Shown one piece after another: positions 21,727-32,704 of a DNA stretch of 64,000 nt. The notes below the pieces were generated by a model. That model worked only from the letters and a program-made list of their open reading frames with translations, ran no database searches and had not been told where the DNA came from. The position numbers and the translations under genes were made by a program. Numbering within the stretch: the stretch's first letter is position 1; the number at the start of each line of letters is the position of its first letter. The DNA comes from Octodonta nipae. Taxonomy: Eukaryota > Arthropoda > Insecta > Coleoptera > Chrysomelidae. The stretch lies in assembly GCA_034190945.1 (NCBI GenBank), contig CM067219.1, positions 7,745,005 to 7,809,004 of the forward strand, given 5' to 3'.

Positions 21727-22660
21727 TTACAAGTTGATGTCCAGTTGTTTTATCCAATTCAGCGCCAGCGGTGTAGCTTTGAGGAACTCCTCTCGCGTTC
21801 CCCGGAACGCTCGTAGCTCTCAGTCTCTCACGATGTGGTTTATAGTTTGGCGGGGTGCGCCCCAGTCGCATGAGGGGGATTGCACATAGCCCCATTTATA
21901 CAGGGAGTCGGCACATATCCCATGGCCTGATCGGACTCTATTAAGTTTTACCCACTCTTTCCGGGGTAGTTCAGATCCAGGAGGTAAGGTTGTCCCCATA
22001 AATGTATGCTGCGATTGGTGGTCAGCAAAATCTTCCCATTGGGAGCGCCATTGGTCTGTTTATCTGCAACGGAGGGATTGCTCGATGGATGGTCAGTTTG
22101 TTGTTGGCTGTTATCTTGTTATACTCCCTTAGAAGGACGTCAGTCCTTCGGAGCTGTGGTGGGGCTATGCCAAAGACTACTGGCAGCCATTGAGTTGACG
22201 TTGTCTTTATTGCGCCTGTGATTAGTCTCATACTCTGGTTTAGCTGGACGTCAATAAGTTTGGTGTGGTGGCTGTTCAACCACACAGGCGCACAGTACTC
22301 AGCACACGAATAGACAAGAGCTAGGGCACTGGTTCGTAGAGTTGAAGCCGTAGCTCCCCACGTCGTTCCAGAAAGCTTTTGGATAATGTTGTTGCGTGTT
22401 CTTAGTTTTCCTGCAGTGTTGTTGAGATTTTTTTTGAAGCAGAGGGTACGATCCAACGTTATTCCAAGATATTTTGGGAAATGGTTATGTTGTAGATGTT
22501 GGCCAGCGAAAAGAACTTGCAGTTCACGTTTAGCTAGTCTGCTACTCAGGTGAAAGCAAGAGACCTCAGTTTTATTGGGGCTGAGTACTAATCTCCATTT
22601 CTTAAAGTAATAATGAATCTTCACTGTTTTCTCTATTACTGCTCACGCAATTTGAATATT
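21727..22660 (-). pseudogene. Jockey-type LINE polymerase C-terminal half
   Basis: A 200-codon frame (22022-22624) begins after the palm catalytic site with YYFKKWRLVLSPNKTEVSCF, then HFPKYLGITLDRTLCF (RT thumb), YCAPVWLNSHHTKLIDVQLNQSMRLITGAI. After a frameshift near 22020 it continues with LNRVRSGHGICADSLYKWGY, a Cys-rich CNPPHATGAH/CDWGAP region and WIKQLDINL, stop at 21727. This is the C-terminal end of a Jockey/CR1-like LINE ORF2. The 5' end is truncated at about 22660, the usual outcome of incomplete reverse transcription. Frame damage is light. Confidence 0.85.
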
Positions 22661-22970
22661 ATAAATTGTATTATACAAAGATCTGTTCCAGCTTGATTCC
22701 ATACATTTTTCTATAACGTAAAATATACCATTTTTCTGAAAATCCGAGAAATATGCACGAAGCATCATGGTAAATGTCAAATTTTCATCAGAAATATCTA
22801 GTTTAAATATCAAGATATGCCATGAAAGTATGTTGTACAGGGTATTTGTAATAATTTTTTTTAATTTAGAGACGAAGTTAAGTTACAGTCGCATGAAATT
22901 GCAGAAAATATTCCATTAGCTTATTAAAACGAAAATTTGTTATTCCGGCGATCTCTTCTCTGTGGAATAC
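22661..22970. other. No gene seen
   Basis: AT-rich; contains 'tacagggtattt' similar to the satellite phrases. Confidence 0.4.
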
Positions 22971-22974
22971 GGTT

Positions 22975-23760
22975 GAAGGTGTGTGCGTGTGTGTATGTAA
23001 TATTAGGTGGTACATAAGCAGTTGTATACATAGGATGGTTGAAATATAACTTGTAGTTGAATTAGTTATACAGGGTGGTTCTAAAAATGTTGTATTGGGT
23101 AGCACATAAGTAGTTTCGTATACAAGGTGGTTGAAATAAGAGTGGAACAAAACTATAGTTATACAGAGTGGATATTTGCGTTATAGAAAGGAGAATAATT
23201 ACAGTTATAAAAAAGGCTTTAAAAATTGTCAAAAGCAGTTAAGTATACAGGATGGTTGAAATATAAGATGGAGTATAATTACAGTTATACAGGGCGTTTT
23301 AAAAAAAGTTACATAGTTTGGAACATAAACAGTTGCTTAGACAAGGTGTTTGAAGTAAGGGAGTAGGTTAAAATTATTTTTATTGAGGGTGCATAAAAAA
23401 TTTGTAATATAAACATAAACAGTTAGGATTTCTGAATTATAGAACGTAGGACTGGCTATAATTATAGACATGGTTAAAAAAAATAGAAGCAGTTGCATAT
23501 ACCGGGTGATTGAAATAAATGATGATGAGTAAATTTATAGTCATAAAAAGGGGGTCAAATTGGTGAATTTTGTTATATAGGGTAGAGCATGAGCAGTTAC
23601 ATAAATGGAATAATAGACATATGAAAATAGAAAGAGTCAATAGTGTGCAGAGGATATGTACTTATACAGGGTGGTTTTAAAGATATGAGGACCGTTGTAA
23701 TATTATATTGAGTTGAATCATAGTTGTACAGGGTGATTCAGAAAATGATAGACCAATAAG
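22975..23760 (+). repeat. Degenerate ~105 bp satellite, array B
   Basis: About seven or eight diverged units built from 'acataagcagttg', 'tatacaggatggttgaaat', 'ttatagttatacagggtggtt'. Same family as 1-600 and reversed 14515-14960. Confidence 0.75.
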
Positions 23761-23836
23761 TTATATAGGAGTGACCAGTAACAAGAAGCATATAGAGTGT
23801 GGATGCAATATAGAGTGAATTAGTTACATTTATAGA

Positions 23837-23871
23837 AAGTGTGTGTGTGTGTGTGAGAGAGAGAGAGAAGA
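23837..23871. repeat. (GT)n(GA)n microsatellite
   Basis: Compound dinucleotide run at the end of satellite array B. Confidence 0.9.
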
Positions 23872-23874
23872 ATA

Positions 23875-24630
23875 CGCTAATATTTTCAATTGAATTGTAT
23901 CTTAATTAAATCATATAAAAAAGAAGATTTGTCTGAAAATAGTGATTGTTTGCACAAGGTTTCTAAACTGATTTTATTTTTTAAGTCAGCTGAAGTCGAT
24001 TCTTTTTTAAATATAAATTATAACTTATACTTATTAGTGATAGTCAGTTTCTATCATCTTTACAGAACAAATCGACATACTTCATCATGAAATCTAAAAT
24101 GAAACTCCTGCGGTAAAATCGTCGTTTACTAAGAAAACGAATTACCTCTGTTTCCGACATTAATTTTTGCCTTCCTTCAGGTTGTATTTTATGTTAGAGT
24201 TATGTTCATTCCGACAGGATCTAATTTAAAAACGTTTCGATTTTTCAACGTCAGATATTTTGTAGCAACTGTATCAGATAGAAATTCTTTCGTTTTAAAT
24301 TAAAAAAATTCCGAGGTATTTTATCTTGTGCAAATACATTTGAAATCCTCGCCAGTTTTTTATTGATATCGGAAACTTGTTGATTCAGCTTTATTTGGGT
24401 TTCGTTTTTTTTGTCAGCGGGATACGTTGATGTCCTTAATGTTATTTTTTAATTGGGAAACCATCGGTCGTAATAACAAATGCAAATTTTAATTCCCACA
24501 GACGGTGACAAAAAATGTCAGACTGTATAATTTTAGACAAGGCTCAAGATTTAAAATCTTCCAACTGCCTATGGGGTATTGGTTAGTTGAAATTTGCTAG
24601 ATGTCGCTTCATAAAACTCATTTTATAATT
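23875..24630. other. No gene seen
   Basis: Unassigned AT-rich sequence. The ORF at 23890-24090 has no recognisable domain. Confidence 0.4.
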
Positions 24631-24639
24631 TATAATAAT

Positions 24640-25100
24640 AATAAATTCTTTATTTATACGTTGCCATTTAAAAATGGATGTACATGTCAAGAACTAAAAG
24701 TAGCTTAGTTCACAAACTCACATAAAAACATGATAAAACATATATATTAAAACATAAGACAACACAGTGGATTATCACAGATTGTGCTAAATAATATTTT
24801 TATCGCTTAACTCTCCTATATTATATTATGCATTTTGCAGCAACAGTTTTTTTAGTTTTGCTTTGAACACCCGATATGGTTCTGCTTTAAAATGTTCAGG
24901 GAGCATATTAAATAGTTTTACACCTATATATGACGGTGAGTTTTCATATTTACGAGTCCTGTGGGCTACAGTTTTGAACAGGGTGCCTGTTCTTTGTTTT
25001 TAAATTTAAGTCCATATTTTTGACCTCGGAAATGGAGGAGGTGGAAACTTTTATATTCTGATAGTTTAAACTGGAATTCTATATGTATCTAAGTAAAAAC
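24640..25100 (-). pseudogene. LINE ORF2 C-terminal tail and 3' UTR
   Basis: On the minus strand near 24950-24840: KYENSPSYIGVKLFNMLPEHFKAEPYRVFKAKLKKLLLQNA. This matches the common ending of Jockey-superfamily LINE proteins (KSPxYxGxKLYNxLP...FKxxLKxxLL). The 3' UTR ends in 'aaataaagaatttattatta' repeats at 24640-24660, typical of these LINE tails. Only about 80 codons remain. Confidence 0.65.
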
Positions 25101-25541
25101 AACAAAAAAGAGCGGCAGTCATTTGAGATTGAACGGTGGAATCGAAAGCTTCTTACGAATTATAGATTCCGTCTCTTGTTATATGCCTGTCTCTGGTTTT
25201 CTTTCGTTGTGTCATCAATAATATTGTACATAAATTTCAGGAGAATTAAAATAGTTGTCACTAATTTGTTACGACGCGAGTATTAAGCCTAATGTGTAAT
25301 TTAATTAATAATTTAAATATAAGTGTGGAATAAAATTTGTTGAATTATAATATTTCGAATATACTTGAATTATTTTAAATTCTGGCAATATATAAAGAGG
25401 TCACATTAATTATAATTTATTAAATTAAAAATCGAATCAGTCTCATCAATAATAGCTATTTATACTTAAAAAGTCAACCCCAATAAATCATACGCCTATT
25501 TCAATAAGCAGTAAACAATTTGATGATTCATTAACTTGCCA
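25101..25541. other. No gene seen
   Basis: AT-rich flank between LINE tail and MITE 1. Confidence 0.4.
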
Positions 25542-25549
25542 GTTGAAGC

Positions 25550-25813
25550 CTTAGAGCATTTACTTTCTAGAGATAGCTTGCAGTGCACAAATGTCGTTGT
25601 AAGACTAAGGAGAGAAAGGGCAATAGAGAGGGCAAGAGTTTATTTCACTCGGTTGGGAGCTGCTTCCAATAAAGCATGTTGTTCATTGGCTGCGTCCACC
25701 GACCATCCACCCACTAAGTGAAATAGCCTCTTACTGTCTCTATTGCCCTCTCTTTCTAACGTTGCCACGATTGTATGCTTGACAGGCTATATCAAGATGG
25801 TAAATGATCTAAG
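25550..25813 (+). mobile_element. MITE 1, 264 bp, 8-bp TSD
   Basis: TIRs 'cttagagcatttac' and 'gtaaatgatctaag'. The 8-base target duplication 'gttgaagc' lies at 25542-25549 and 25814-25821. No coding capacity; the 61-codon ORF at 25536-25721 is incidental. An 8-bp duplication fits hAT (also P or Merlin). Its inside is the reverse complement of MITE 2. Confidence 0.85.
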
Positions 25814-26180
25814 GTTGAAGCTCATACCCAATCAATTGTGAGTCACCAAAAATTAATATCCGATGAATTGTAAGTGCGCCAAAAAATGTAACAAATGGTG
25901 TACGAAAGAAACTTACCATTTGGTTTCAATTTCTTAATACCAGAACACGATAATTTTATGTTAATGCTCTTAAGTCATAAGATGCATATGCTCTAAGGTT
26001 CGCTATTACTAATAACTTAATATAATAAAACGATAATATTTTGTTTGTTTTTAAAGCCACATTAAGTATATGCTCTAAGGCCATTATTAGTGTATATTGC
26101 AGCTACCTCCAGAAGTATAAGATCTACAGTGCCATATTAAGAAATTTAACAATATCCAGTCACGTTTCTTCCGTGTTTAA

Positions 26181-26467
26181 CTTAGATCATTTACTATCTA
26201 GATCTTCTTGTCTATGATCTAGATATAGCCTGTCAAGCATAAAATCGTGGCAACGCTAGAAAGAAAGGGCAATAGAGACAGTAAGAGGCTATTTCACTTA
26301 GTGGGTGGATGGTCGGAGGACGCAGCAAATGAACAACATGCTTTATTGGAAGCAGCTCCCAACCGAGTGAAATAGCCTCTTGCCCTCTCTATTGCCCTCT
26401 CTCTCTCCTTAGTCTTACCACGACATACGTGCACTGCAGGCTATCTCTAGAAAGTAAATGCTCTAAG
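26181..26467 (-). mobile_element. MITE 2, 287 bp, 8-bp TSD
   Basis: Same family as MITE 1 in the opposite orientation. TIRs 'cttagatcatttac' and 'gtaaatgctctaag', flanked by 'gtgtttaa' at 26173-26180 and 26468-26475. Together the two copies form a ~920 bp inverted repeat. 'atgctctaagg' phrases in the spacer (25990, 26070) suggest older scraps. Confidence 0.85.
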
Positions 26468-26475
26468 GTGTTTAA

Positions 26476-26970
26476 TTCATAGTAGCGCCATCTAGTGACG
26501 AAAGTTAATACAAATACAACAATATTAATTCATGAATACAACTTTTTGAACTTTACATGTTAAGTTTTTCCACGCTATAAGTTTAAATTATTATACAGAC
26601 ATCTTATTGTAAAATGTTTACTTTATAATATGAAGCCTTCTGACGTATGTCAAGTTTCTAATTTGAGATACCCAAAGAAGCAACTATTAATGTATTATCT
26701 GGTCCGTGTTTCTTACACAGAGAACTAAATGGTATGGGTATTTTGAGATCAATGTATTGTATGGTGTCGGTTGTGGTGTCGGTCGTAGTGTTAGTCATGA
26801 TGTCGGATATCTTATCAATGATCTCAATCTTGTCCTTCAAAGTCAGTTAAATGTAAAGTTGATATGTTAAGTCGAAACAGGGTATTCGATGGTACGAACT
26901 TCTAGTGACCCCAGATAAATTTTGTTGCTTTGAAAGTCACAATCTGACTGGCGATCAACTGAGGGTTTCC
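26476..26970. other. No gene seen
   Basis: Unassigned. The minus-strand ORF at 26658-26840 contains a short Thr/Asp repeat from a 12-base repeat and is not convincing. Confidence 0.4.
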
Positions 26971-26975
26971 GTGTT

Positions 26976-29018
26976 TTTAGGGTTCGGTATATACAATATA
27001 CGGATACCCTTATAATATCACTCCGGTTTTCTGCCTCTGTCACATCACAGCAATTTTCTCCTAAACTACTGGACGGAAGAGGTTGAAATTTGGTATCAAT
27101 GTATGGCTTGGTGACCCGATCAGGAGTACATATCGAAAAGAAAAAAAATTGATTTTAGGGGTACTTCTGGGGGGAAAAACTAAAAAAATCGACCGTTCCC
27201 CCCCTGATCCCCGAAACTACTGAGCCTAAAATTTTGAAAAGAATAGGAAATATAGAACGTTGCCCGAACTTTACAGGAAAAATAAGGCGAAACTACTAAT
27301 ATTAACTTTGGGGGCAAATTATAGAATTATATAAAAATTTAAAAATAAAAAAAATTCAAACGCATCATGTAATATATCAAATGAAAGGTGTCATTCTGAG
27401 GAACACAAATATATTTTTTTCATATTTAAAAAAAATATTAAAAAAATATTAACTAAAATATACCAAAATTTACTCATCCCCCCCTTAACTCCGAAACTAT
27501 AAAACGTAAAGTTTTGAAAAAAATTAGAGGTATAGGTTCTGACCTGAAGTTTACTGGAAAAATAAGGAAAAACCTCTACTTTTAATTTTTGGGGCAAATT
27601 ACAGAATTAATTGTAAAATATAAAATTAAAATTGTTTCTAACCTATCATGTTATATACCAAATTAAAGGGCTCATTATGACGAAAACAAATATATTTTTT
27701 TCATATTTTTAAAATTGATTAATTAAAAGATATTAACAAAAATATAAAAAAAATTACCCATCTCCCCCCCTATCTCCGAAACCATAATCTGGAAAAGTTT
27801 GAAATAATGGAGGTATAGCCCCTCACCTGAACTTTACTGGAAAAATAAGGAAAAAACCCTAATATTCATTTTGGGGGGCAAATTATAGAATTAAATAGAA
27901 AATATAAAATTAAAATTGTTTATAACCTCTCATGTTATATATCAAATGAAAACAAATATATTTTTTTCATATTTTTAAAATAAATAAATTAAAAGATGTT
28001 AACAAAAATATAAAAAATTTTACCCATTCCCCCCCTTATCACCGAAAACATAAGCTGAAAAATTTTGAAAAAAATTGTAGTATTGTCCTTCACCTGAACT
28101 TTACTGGAAAAATAAGGAGAAACCCCTAATATTCATTTTGGGGGCAAATTGTTTCTAACGGGCCATGTAATATATCAAATCACAGGGCTCATTAAGACGA
28201 ATACAAATATATTCTTTTATTTTTTTTTTAAATCAATATTTTAAAATATATTAAAAAATTACCCTTATTCCCCAAAATGTAAGACCTAAATTTTTTTATT
28301 TATTGGAAAAATATGAAAAAAACCCTAATTCTATTATGTGGCTCGCAAATAATAGAATTAAACGGAAAATAAATTGTTAGGGAATCCCCATAGTAATTTT
28401 AGGAACAAATTATACAATTAAATGGATAATAAAGATTCAATTTTCAAAAGCATCATGTAAAATATCAGATAAAAGGCTCATTATGTGAATTACAAATATT
28501 TTTAAATTATTTGTTTAAAAGATATTAACAAAAATAATAAACATCGACTTAATTCCCACTTTAGAAACTACACTATTTAAATTTTGAAAAATATATTTTT
28601 TATTCGTATTTTTTAATAATTTGAATAACAGATTTAATAATTTATAATTTAACACTTGACCTATTTTGCCCTTTATCTTCCAATCTACACAGCTTCAAAA
28701 CTCAAACAGTAGATTATAAAAGACTTCTCTGAAAGTTTATTATTAAAATAAAATTCTATGTTAAGTTTTGGGGCCAAATTAGAAAATTAAATACATATGT
28801 ATTCTGACAAAAATCAAGCGAATCCTGAGGCAGATAAAATAAAAAGTCTATGTGTGGAAAATGAAAGTATATTTTTTATAAATTTAAAACGCTTCCTTTA
28901 AAGATATAAGGGTAAATATAAGAAAATGCACTCATTCTCTGCTTGTCTGAAATTGGAATATTAGAATCTTGAAGGTGGTACGGAACCCTAAGTATGCGAG
29001 TCCAACTCGCACTTGACC
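26976..29018. mobile_element. Non-coding element with internal ~285 bp tandem repeat
   Basis: Left end 'tagggttcggta', right end 'tacggaacccta' followed by the imperfect palindrome 'gcgagtccaactcgc' and 'acttgacc'. Five to six diverged internal units each start with a C-run and 'ttatctccgaaact' (about 27200, 27480, 27765, 28030, 28262, 28550). Each continues with 'actttactggaaaaataagg', 'tttgggggcaaatta', 'atatatcaaatgaaa'. The ends and the 'ctcctaaactactgga' phrase resemble a repeat I remember from moth and butterfly genomes. A hairpin near the 3' end would suit a Helitron-like origin, unproven. Confidence 0.65.
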
Positions 29019-29109
29019 AAATTATTTTCTTCTAGCAAGAGCTTTTTTCAACCTGACGGTGCCTAGAGTTCCGTGTTGTTTACTATCATACAGCTGGTTT
29101 CCTTAAGAA

Positions 29110-29410
29110 TAATCTCTTCTTGCAACAAGAACTTTGTTTCATCTCAGTCTTCCCTTTGCCTGCTTTAACTGGTTAATACATGGTTGGCCAAATTTATTAA
29201 AAGTTCTGAAAATATGTTCCTTTTTCCTTACTTCAAATGGCATTGACGTTTCGCCGATATATATGACCACAAGCACATGAAACACTGTACTCTTAGTGCT
29301 TTGAGTTGCGTTAAATGGCTCCGTATATGTGAGGACAGATCTTAGCCTATTATTAGCTATAAACTGCTTATAACTTTTAACACCATTTATGGGAAATTTC
29401 GTACGAACTT
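29110..29410 (-). pseudogene. PLE GIY-YIG relic
   Basis: Minus strand from about 29330: TVFHVLVVIYIGETSMPFEVRKKEHIFRTF. This keeps YIGET and KEH of a PLE-type GIY-YIG nuclease, and the preceding VVI replaces the usual Cys-rich CACG. Frame is open for about 100 codons including upstream FKKVRTKFPING. The family differs from the relics at 35-37 kb. Confidence 0.55.
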
Positions 29411-29419
29411 TCTTAAATC

Positions 29420-30310
29420 GCCTTTGCCTTTTGTAACAACAACATTCGAGAACCTAACATTTAATAAGACTAAGTTAATGTGTAATTGGCGCATTTCCCA
29501 ACTAATTTCATATAAGCAGAAACTTTCGCATTTAATCCGAACGACATTCCGAACTCCCTTTGCAGCAACTGACTGTGTGCCTCGAAAACAGTTCGCAAAA
29601 TATCTCAAGTGTTTCATGCACGAAACTCCGAAGCAGAACCGACTCCAAAGGGCTCCCAATTTCTCAGCGAGCTTCTGCACGAAACTTCAATCTAAATGCA
29701 GCAAAAGACCAACGAGACTGCTTTGTAGTCACGTTCCAGTTTGCTCTGGAACTTGCGATACAAACGTTGCGATGTACTTGAGCTTTTCATTTAAAGAAGT
29801 AGAGATAATTAATGGAAACGAAAAAGACGTGCTCATTTTATTTTAGGCAAGGAATTGTACGTCGGTTGGGAACGGTTGTCGACGTTTGAAAGCCTTTGTG
29901 GTACAAAAGATATTACAGAAAGTTATTTAAGTTTGGTAGCTTAGAAGTTTTGTTAATAATAAAATGTAAGCAGTAAAAAGATATTATAAAATTGGGATGG
30001 ATAAGAGAGAATATAAATAAGCTTCTTAGAATAAATATCGGATTATTCTGTCTGTTTGGCACTTTTTTTTTACTTTTACGATGACATTGAACTTTATGAC
30101 AATGTCAGTGAAGGCTAGACTGAAACTTAATCAGGTAATAGGATTTGTCACAAGCACTGTGTATAGTTGTATTCGCCTCAGATTAATTAGGCTGGTGAGG
30201 CAACTCAGTTAAGGTGAGGCTGAAGCCTGGTCTGTTAAGGCAAGTCTCGCGAGATTATTCGAAAACTAGACCAAGTCAAAGAGCCTAATCAGTTGGGCTG
30301 GGCCCAGATT
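29420..30310. other. Unassigned; long but doubtful ORFs
   Basis: Between 29387 and 29846 both strands have frames of about 100-140 codons, and composition is more GC-rich than the surroundings. No domain is recognised on either strand. A T-rich tract ending 'ttttag' at 29847 looks like a splice acceptor, but nothing supports an exon beyond that. Confidence 0.3.
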
Positions 30311-30311
30311 C

Positions 30312-30475
30312 TTGAAACCATTTGACGGCTCTACCACCCGACGAAGCAGGTATGTAGTATGAAAACGGATATAAATGAAGTTTAGTATATGGGTTAAACT
30401 TCATTTATGTCGATTTTCATGCGACTTACTTCGAAAGTCGAGTAGTAGAGCAGTCCATTGGTTTCAATAATCAAG
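30312..30475. repeat. ~160 bp imperfect hairpin
   Basis: 'gaaaccatttgacggctcta' at 30316 pairs with 'tagagcagtccattggtttc' near 30460. 'aaatgaagttta' pairs with 'taaacttcattt' around a ~9 base loop near 30390. It is a compact foldback, possibly a small MITE or hairpin RNA source. Confidence 0.75.
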
Positions 30476-30869
30476 GCCATGGACTTCGTCACGGAGCTCT
30501 GAGCCTTACTGGTCTTAAAATAGATTTATTGAATGGTGTTACTCTTCGGAAGAGCAAAACAAGTTGTGCTGCTCTTCATAAGAGTTTAATGATTCGTGCT
30601 ATTCTTCGTAATGGGAGTTTGAGCTGTTCTACTCTTGGTAAAGTGATGGTCTTTGTTCTGAGTTGTGGTACTTTCCTAGGGGTGTCCATAGAAAGGTTGA
30701 ACTAAGAAAGCTGAAAATCTGGAACAGTAGCTATAGATATTTTTGATGTTACGAAATTAAATTCCGAGGTGCGCTTAATCATTGACAGTTTGGCTGTGAT
30801 ATGACATAGAATGATCTCTTAGTATCCAACCTGTTTCCTTCATGTCTGCACTGGAATAAGAGCATAACA

Positions 30870-32330
30870 TGTGGAGCCTATAACACGCAAGGACTTTATT
30901 CTACGTTTTCCCTTCAACCAAAGTCTATATGGACTAAAACTTTCCCCTGATGACTTACCTGTTCTGGTGTATATAAATTTGCATCTAGATTTGCATATTT
31001 GAACGTCCTGGCTATTTCAATAATAGAGCGATTTTTGCATTCAATACATCCGTTCTATTCATGTGAGTATAATGCTGCCATCATCTTGAACTGTTGAGAT
31101 CAACCATTTAAAGCCTATGGAAGTCCAAGGCAACTTCGAGGAATGCTGTCAGTCTTGGAAGAATTCCATTTCAGTTCAAGATTTCATAAGTATCTTCATT
31201 ATCAAATCCCCCACCACCGTCACTGAGAAACTATTTTATTTTATAATGGATTATGCCGAAACTTGGTAAAAGTTTCTTTAGATACCGTTTCTTCTAAAGT
31301 ACTCATCAGATGATCCACAAACATTAGCTAAAATTAATTCACCAGGCTCAGACATTTTATCCTGGTTCCAAGGGACAAACGATGTGCCTTACCATAAATG
31401 GCTCACATAATTTTTTGGCAATATTCACTCTAACGCATAATTCACTTTTCAGAAAATTTCTAACATGGCATTTATTTTGATGACCTCACGATTAACTATA
31501 CAATTGTGGAAGTGATTTTTCTGTGCTGGTACTGGGACTTCTGGTGACTTTTCAGAAAGAATTGGTTCTTTAGCAGCCTTGGATAATACACCATTTATAT
31601 TTAGAGATCCTTATACATTACTTCATTGTTGAACGTCAACCAGCCTTGACCGGCAAGCACCTATAACAAATTTGTAGTAATCTTTGGAACATACAAAGTA
31701 TCTTTCAAGAGAAGTTCTTAGCATTTACTATCAACAGTTGACCTAACTTTGATTGTGTTTTTCTCAATTGGCACTAAGTCTTCATTTCAAGCTGCTTTAT
31801 GCTACCTGGATTACCGAATTTTTAAAAATCAATGTAATTTCTGGAACAGTTTGTGACATATCTAGTTGGACCATAGTCACTCCAGAATGAATTTAAATTT
31901 GTATCTAAGACATATGCTTCCTCAGAAATACACATCAATGCTACATTATCAATGGCTTTACTTTTTTTAGGCCTTCCTTCTGAAATTCACAGTCCACAGT
32001 CTTTCAACCAGTAACGATTTCGTTTACAATAATTACTAATGTCGTTCCTTCTTGATTTTTGATTCTTCTTCTCATCACATTTGTGCCTCTTTTATTTTCT
32101 TGCTACTAAATCCTGAACGTGCTTACTACTGTCCAAAATTTCTTTCAAACATGCATAACTGTATAGTTAGCTCCTTAATTGATTTCTTATCATCTTGAGT
32201 TAATAACATTCAACTTGTTCCGAAGGTATCGCAAGTACTTGGCAAAATGTGTAAAACTTTGCATACCATCATAAAATCAAGCAAATTATTCTCTGATTTA
32301 GCTAGGAGGCCGATATTTAGTTCACTCCAG
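30870..32330 (-). pseudogene. Ty1/copia retrotransposon relic (gag-protease-integrase)
   Basis: Scattered minus-strand frames appear in copia order. Gag: SENNLLDFMMVCKVLHILPSTCD and KKSIKELTIQL (32300-32130). Zinc knuckle relic: NYCKRNRYWLKDC with RPKKSKA (about 32040-31960; first Cys lost). Protease: FWSDYGPTRYVTNC (about 31880; the DSGA triad is altered). Pre-integrase: MSEPGELILANVCG (about 31345). Integrase: GGGFDNEDTYEIL then SHEQNG-like and NRSIIEIARTFKYANL (31240-31000). No RT/RNase H or LTR is seen. Many stops and an inserted hAT element to the right show it is old. Confidence 0.65.
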
Positions 32331-32339
32331 AGACTTCTT

Positions 32340-32696
32340 CCCAAAAGGCTTAGAGCTGAAAAACCAAGTCAAAGATCTTTCATTGGAGTCAACTGAACTT
32401 GAAGGTCATGGTCGTATCTTTTACTGGCGAAGTAAAACTAGATGTTCCACGTTACACTATCTACTTGACTTTGAAGTTAGCTTTAAGACCATGTATAGAG
32501 ACCTGTTTCACGTCGTACCCGAAGCTAAAATATTTAGTCGATTCTATTTCCATGGTCAAAAGCTGAATCATTAAAAAAAAATGAGGTGACCTTCAAATAA
32601 CCTTGATATTCATGTTCAAAATAAACTCCACTGTTCTCCGCCATGTAGCCTGGAAATTTCCTAAGTCATATTTTCCATTTTTCCATTCTAACCTTA
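32340..32696. other. Probable 5' flank of the copia relic
   Basis: No domain recognised. The plus-strand ORF at 32383-32574 is antisense to possible gag sequence and is not a gene. Confidence 0.3.
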
Positions 32697-32704
32697 TTAG
32701 GTAC

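Noticed and set aside
25536..25721. 61-codon plus-strand ORF
   Set aside because: It lies inside a MITE and includes its TIR.
29387..29846. Overlapping ~100 and 140 codon frames on opposite strands as a host gene
   Set aside because: No domain, no clear start context, and both strands are equally open; composition alone explains them.
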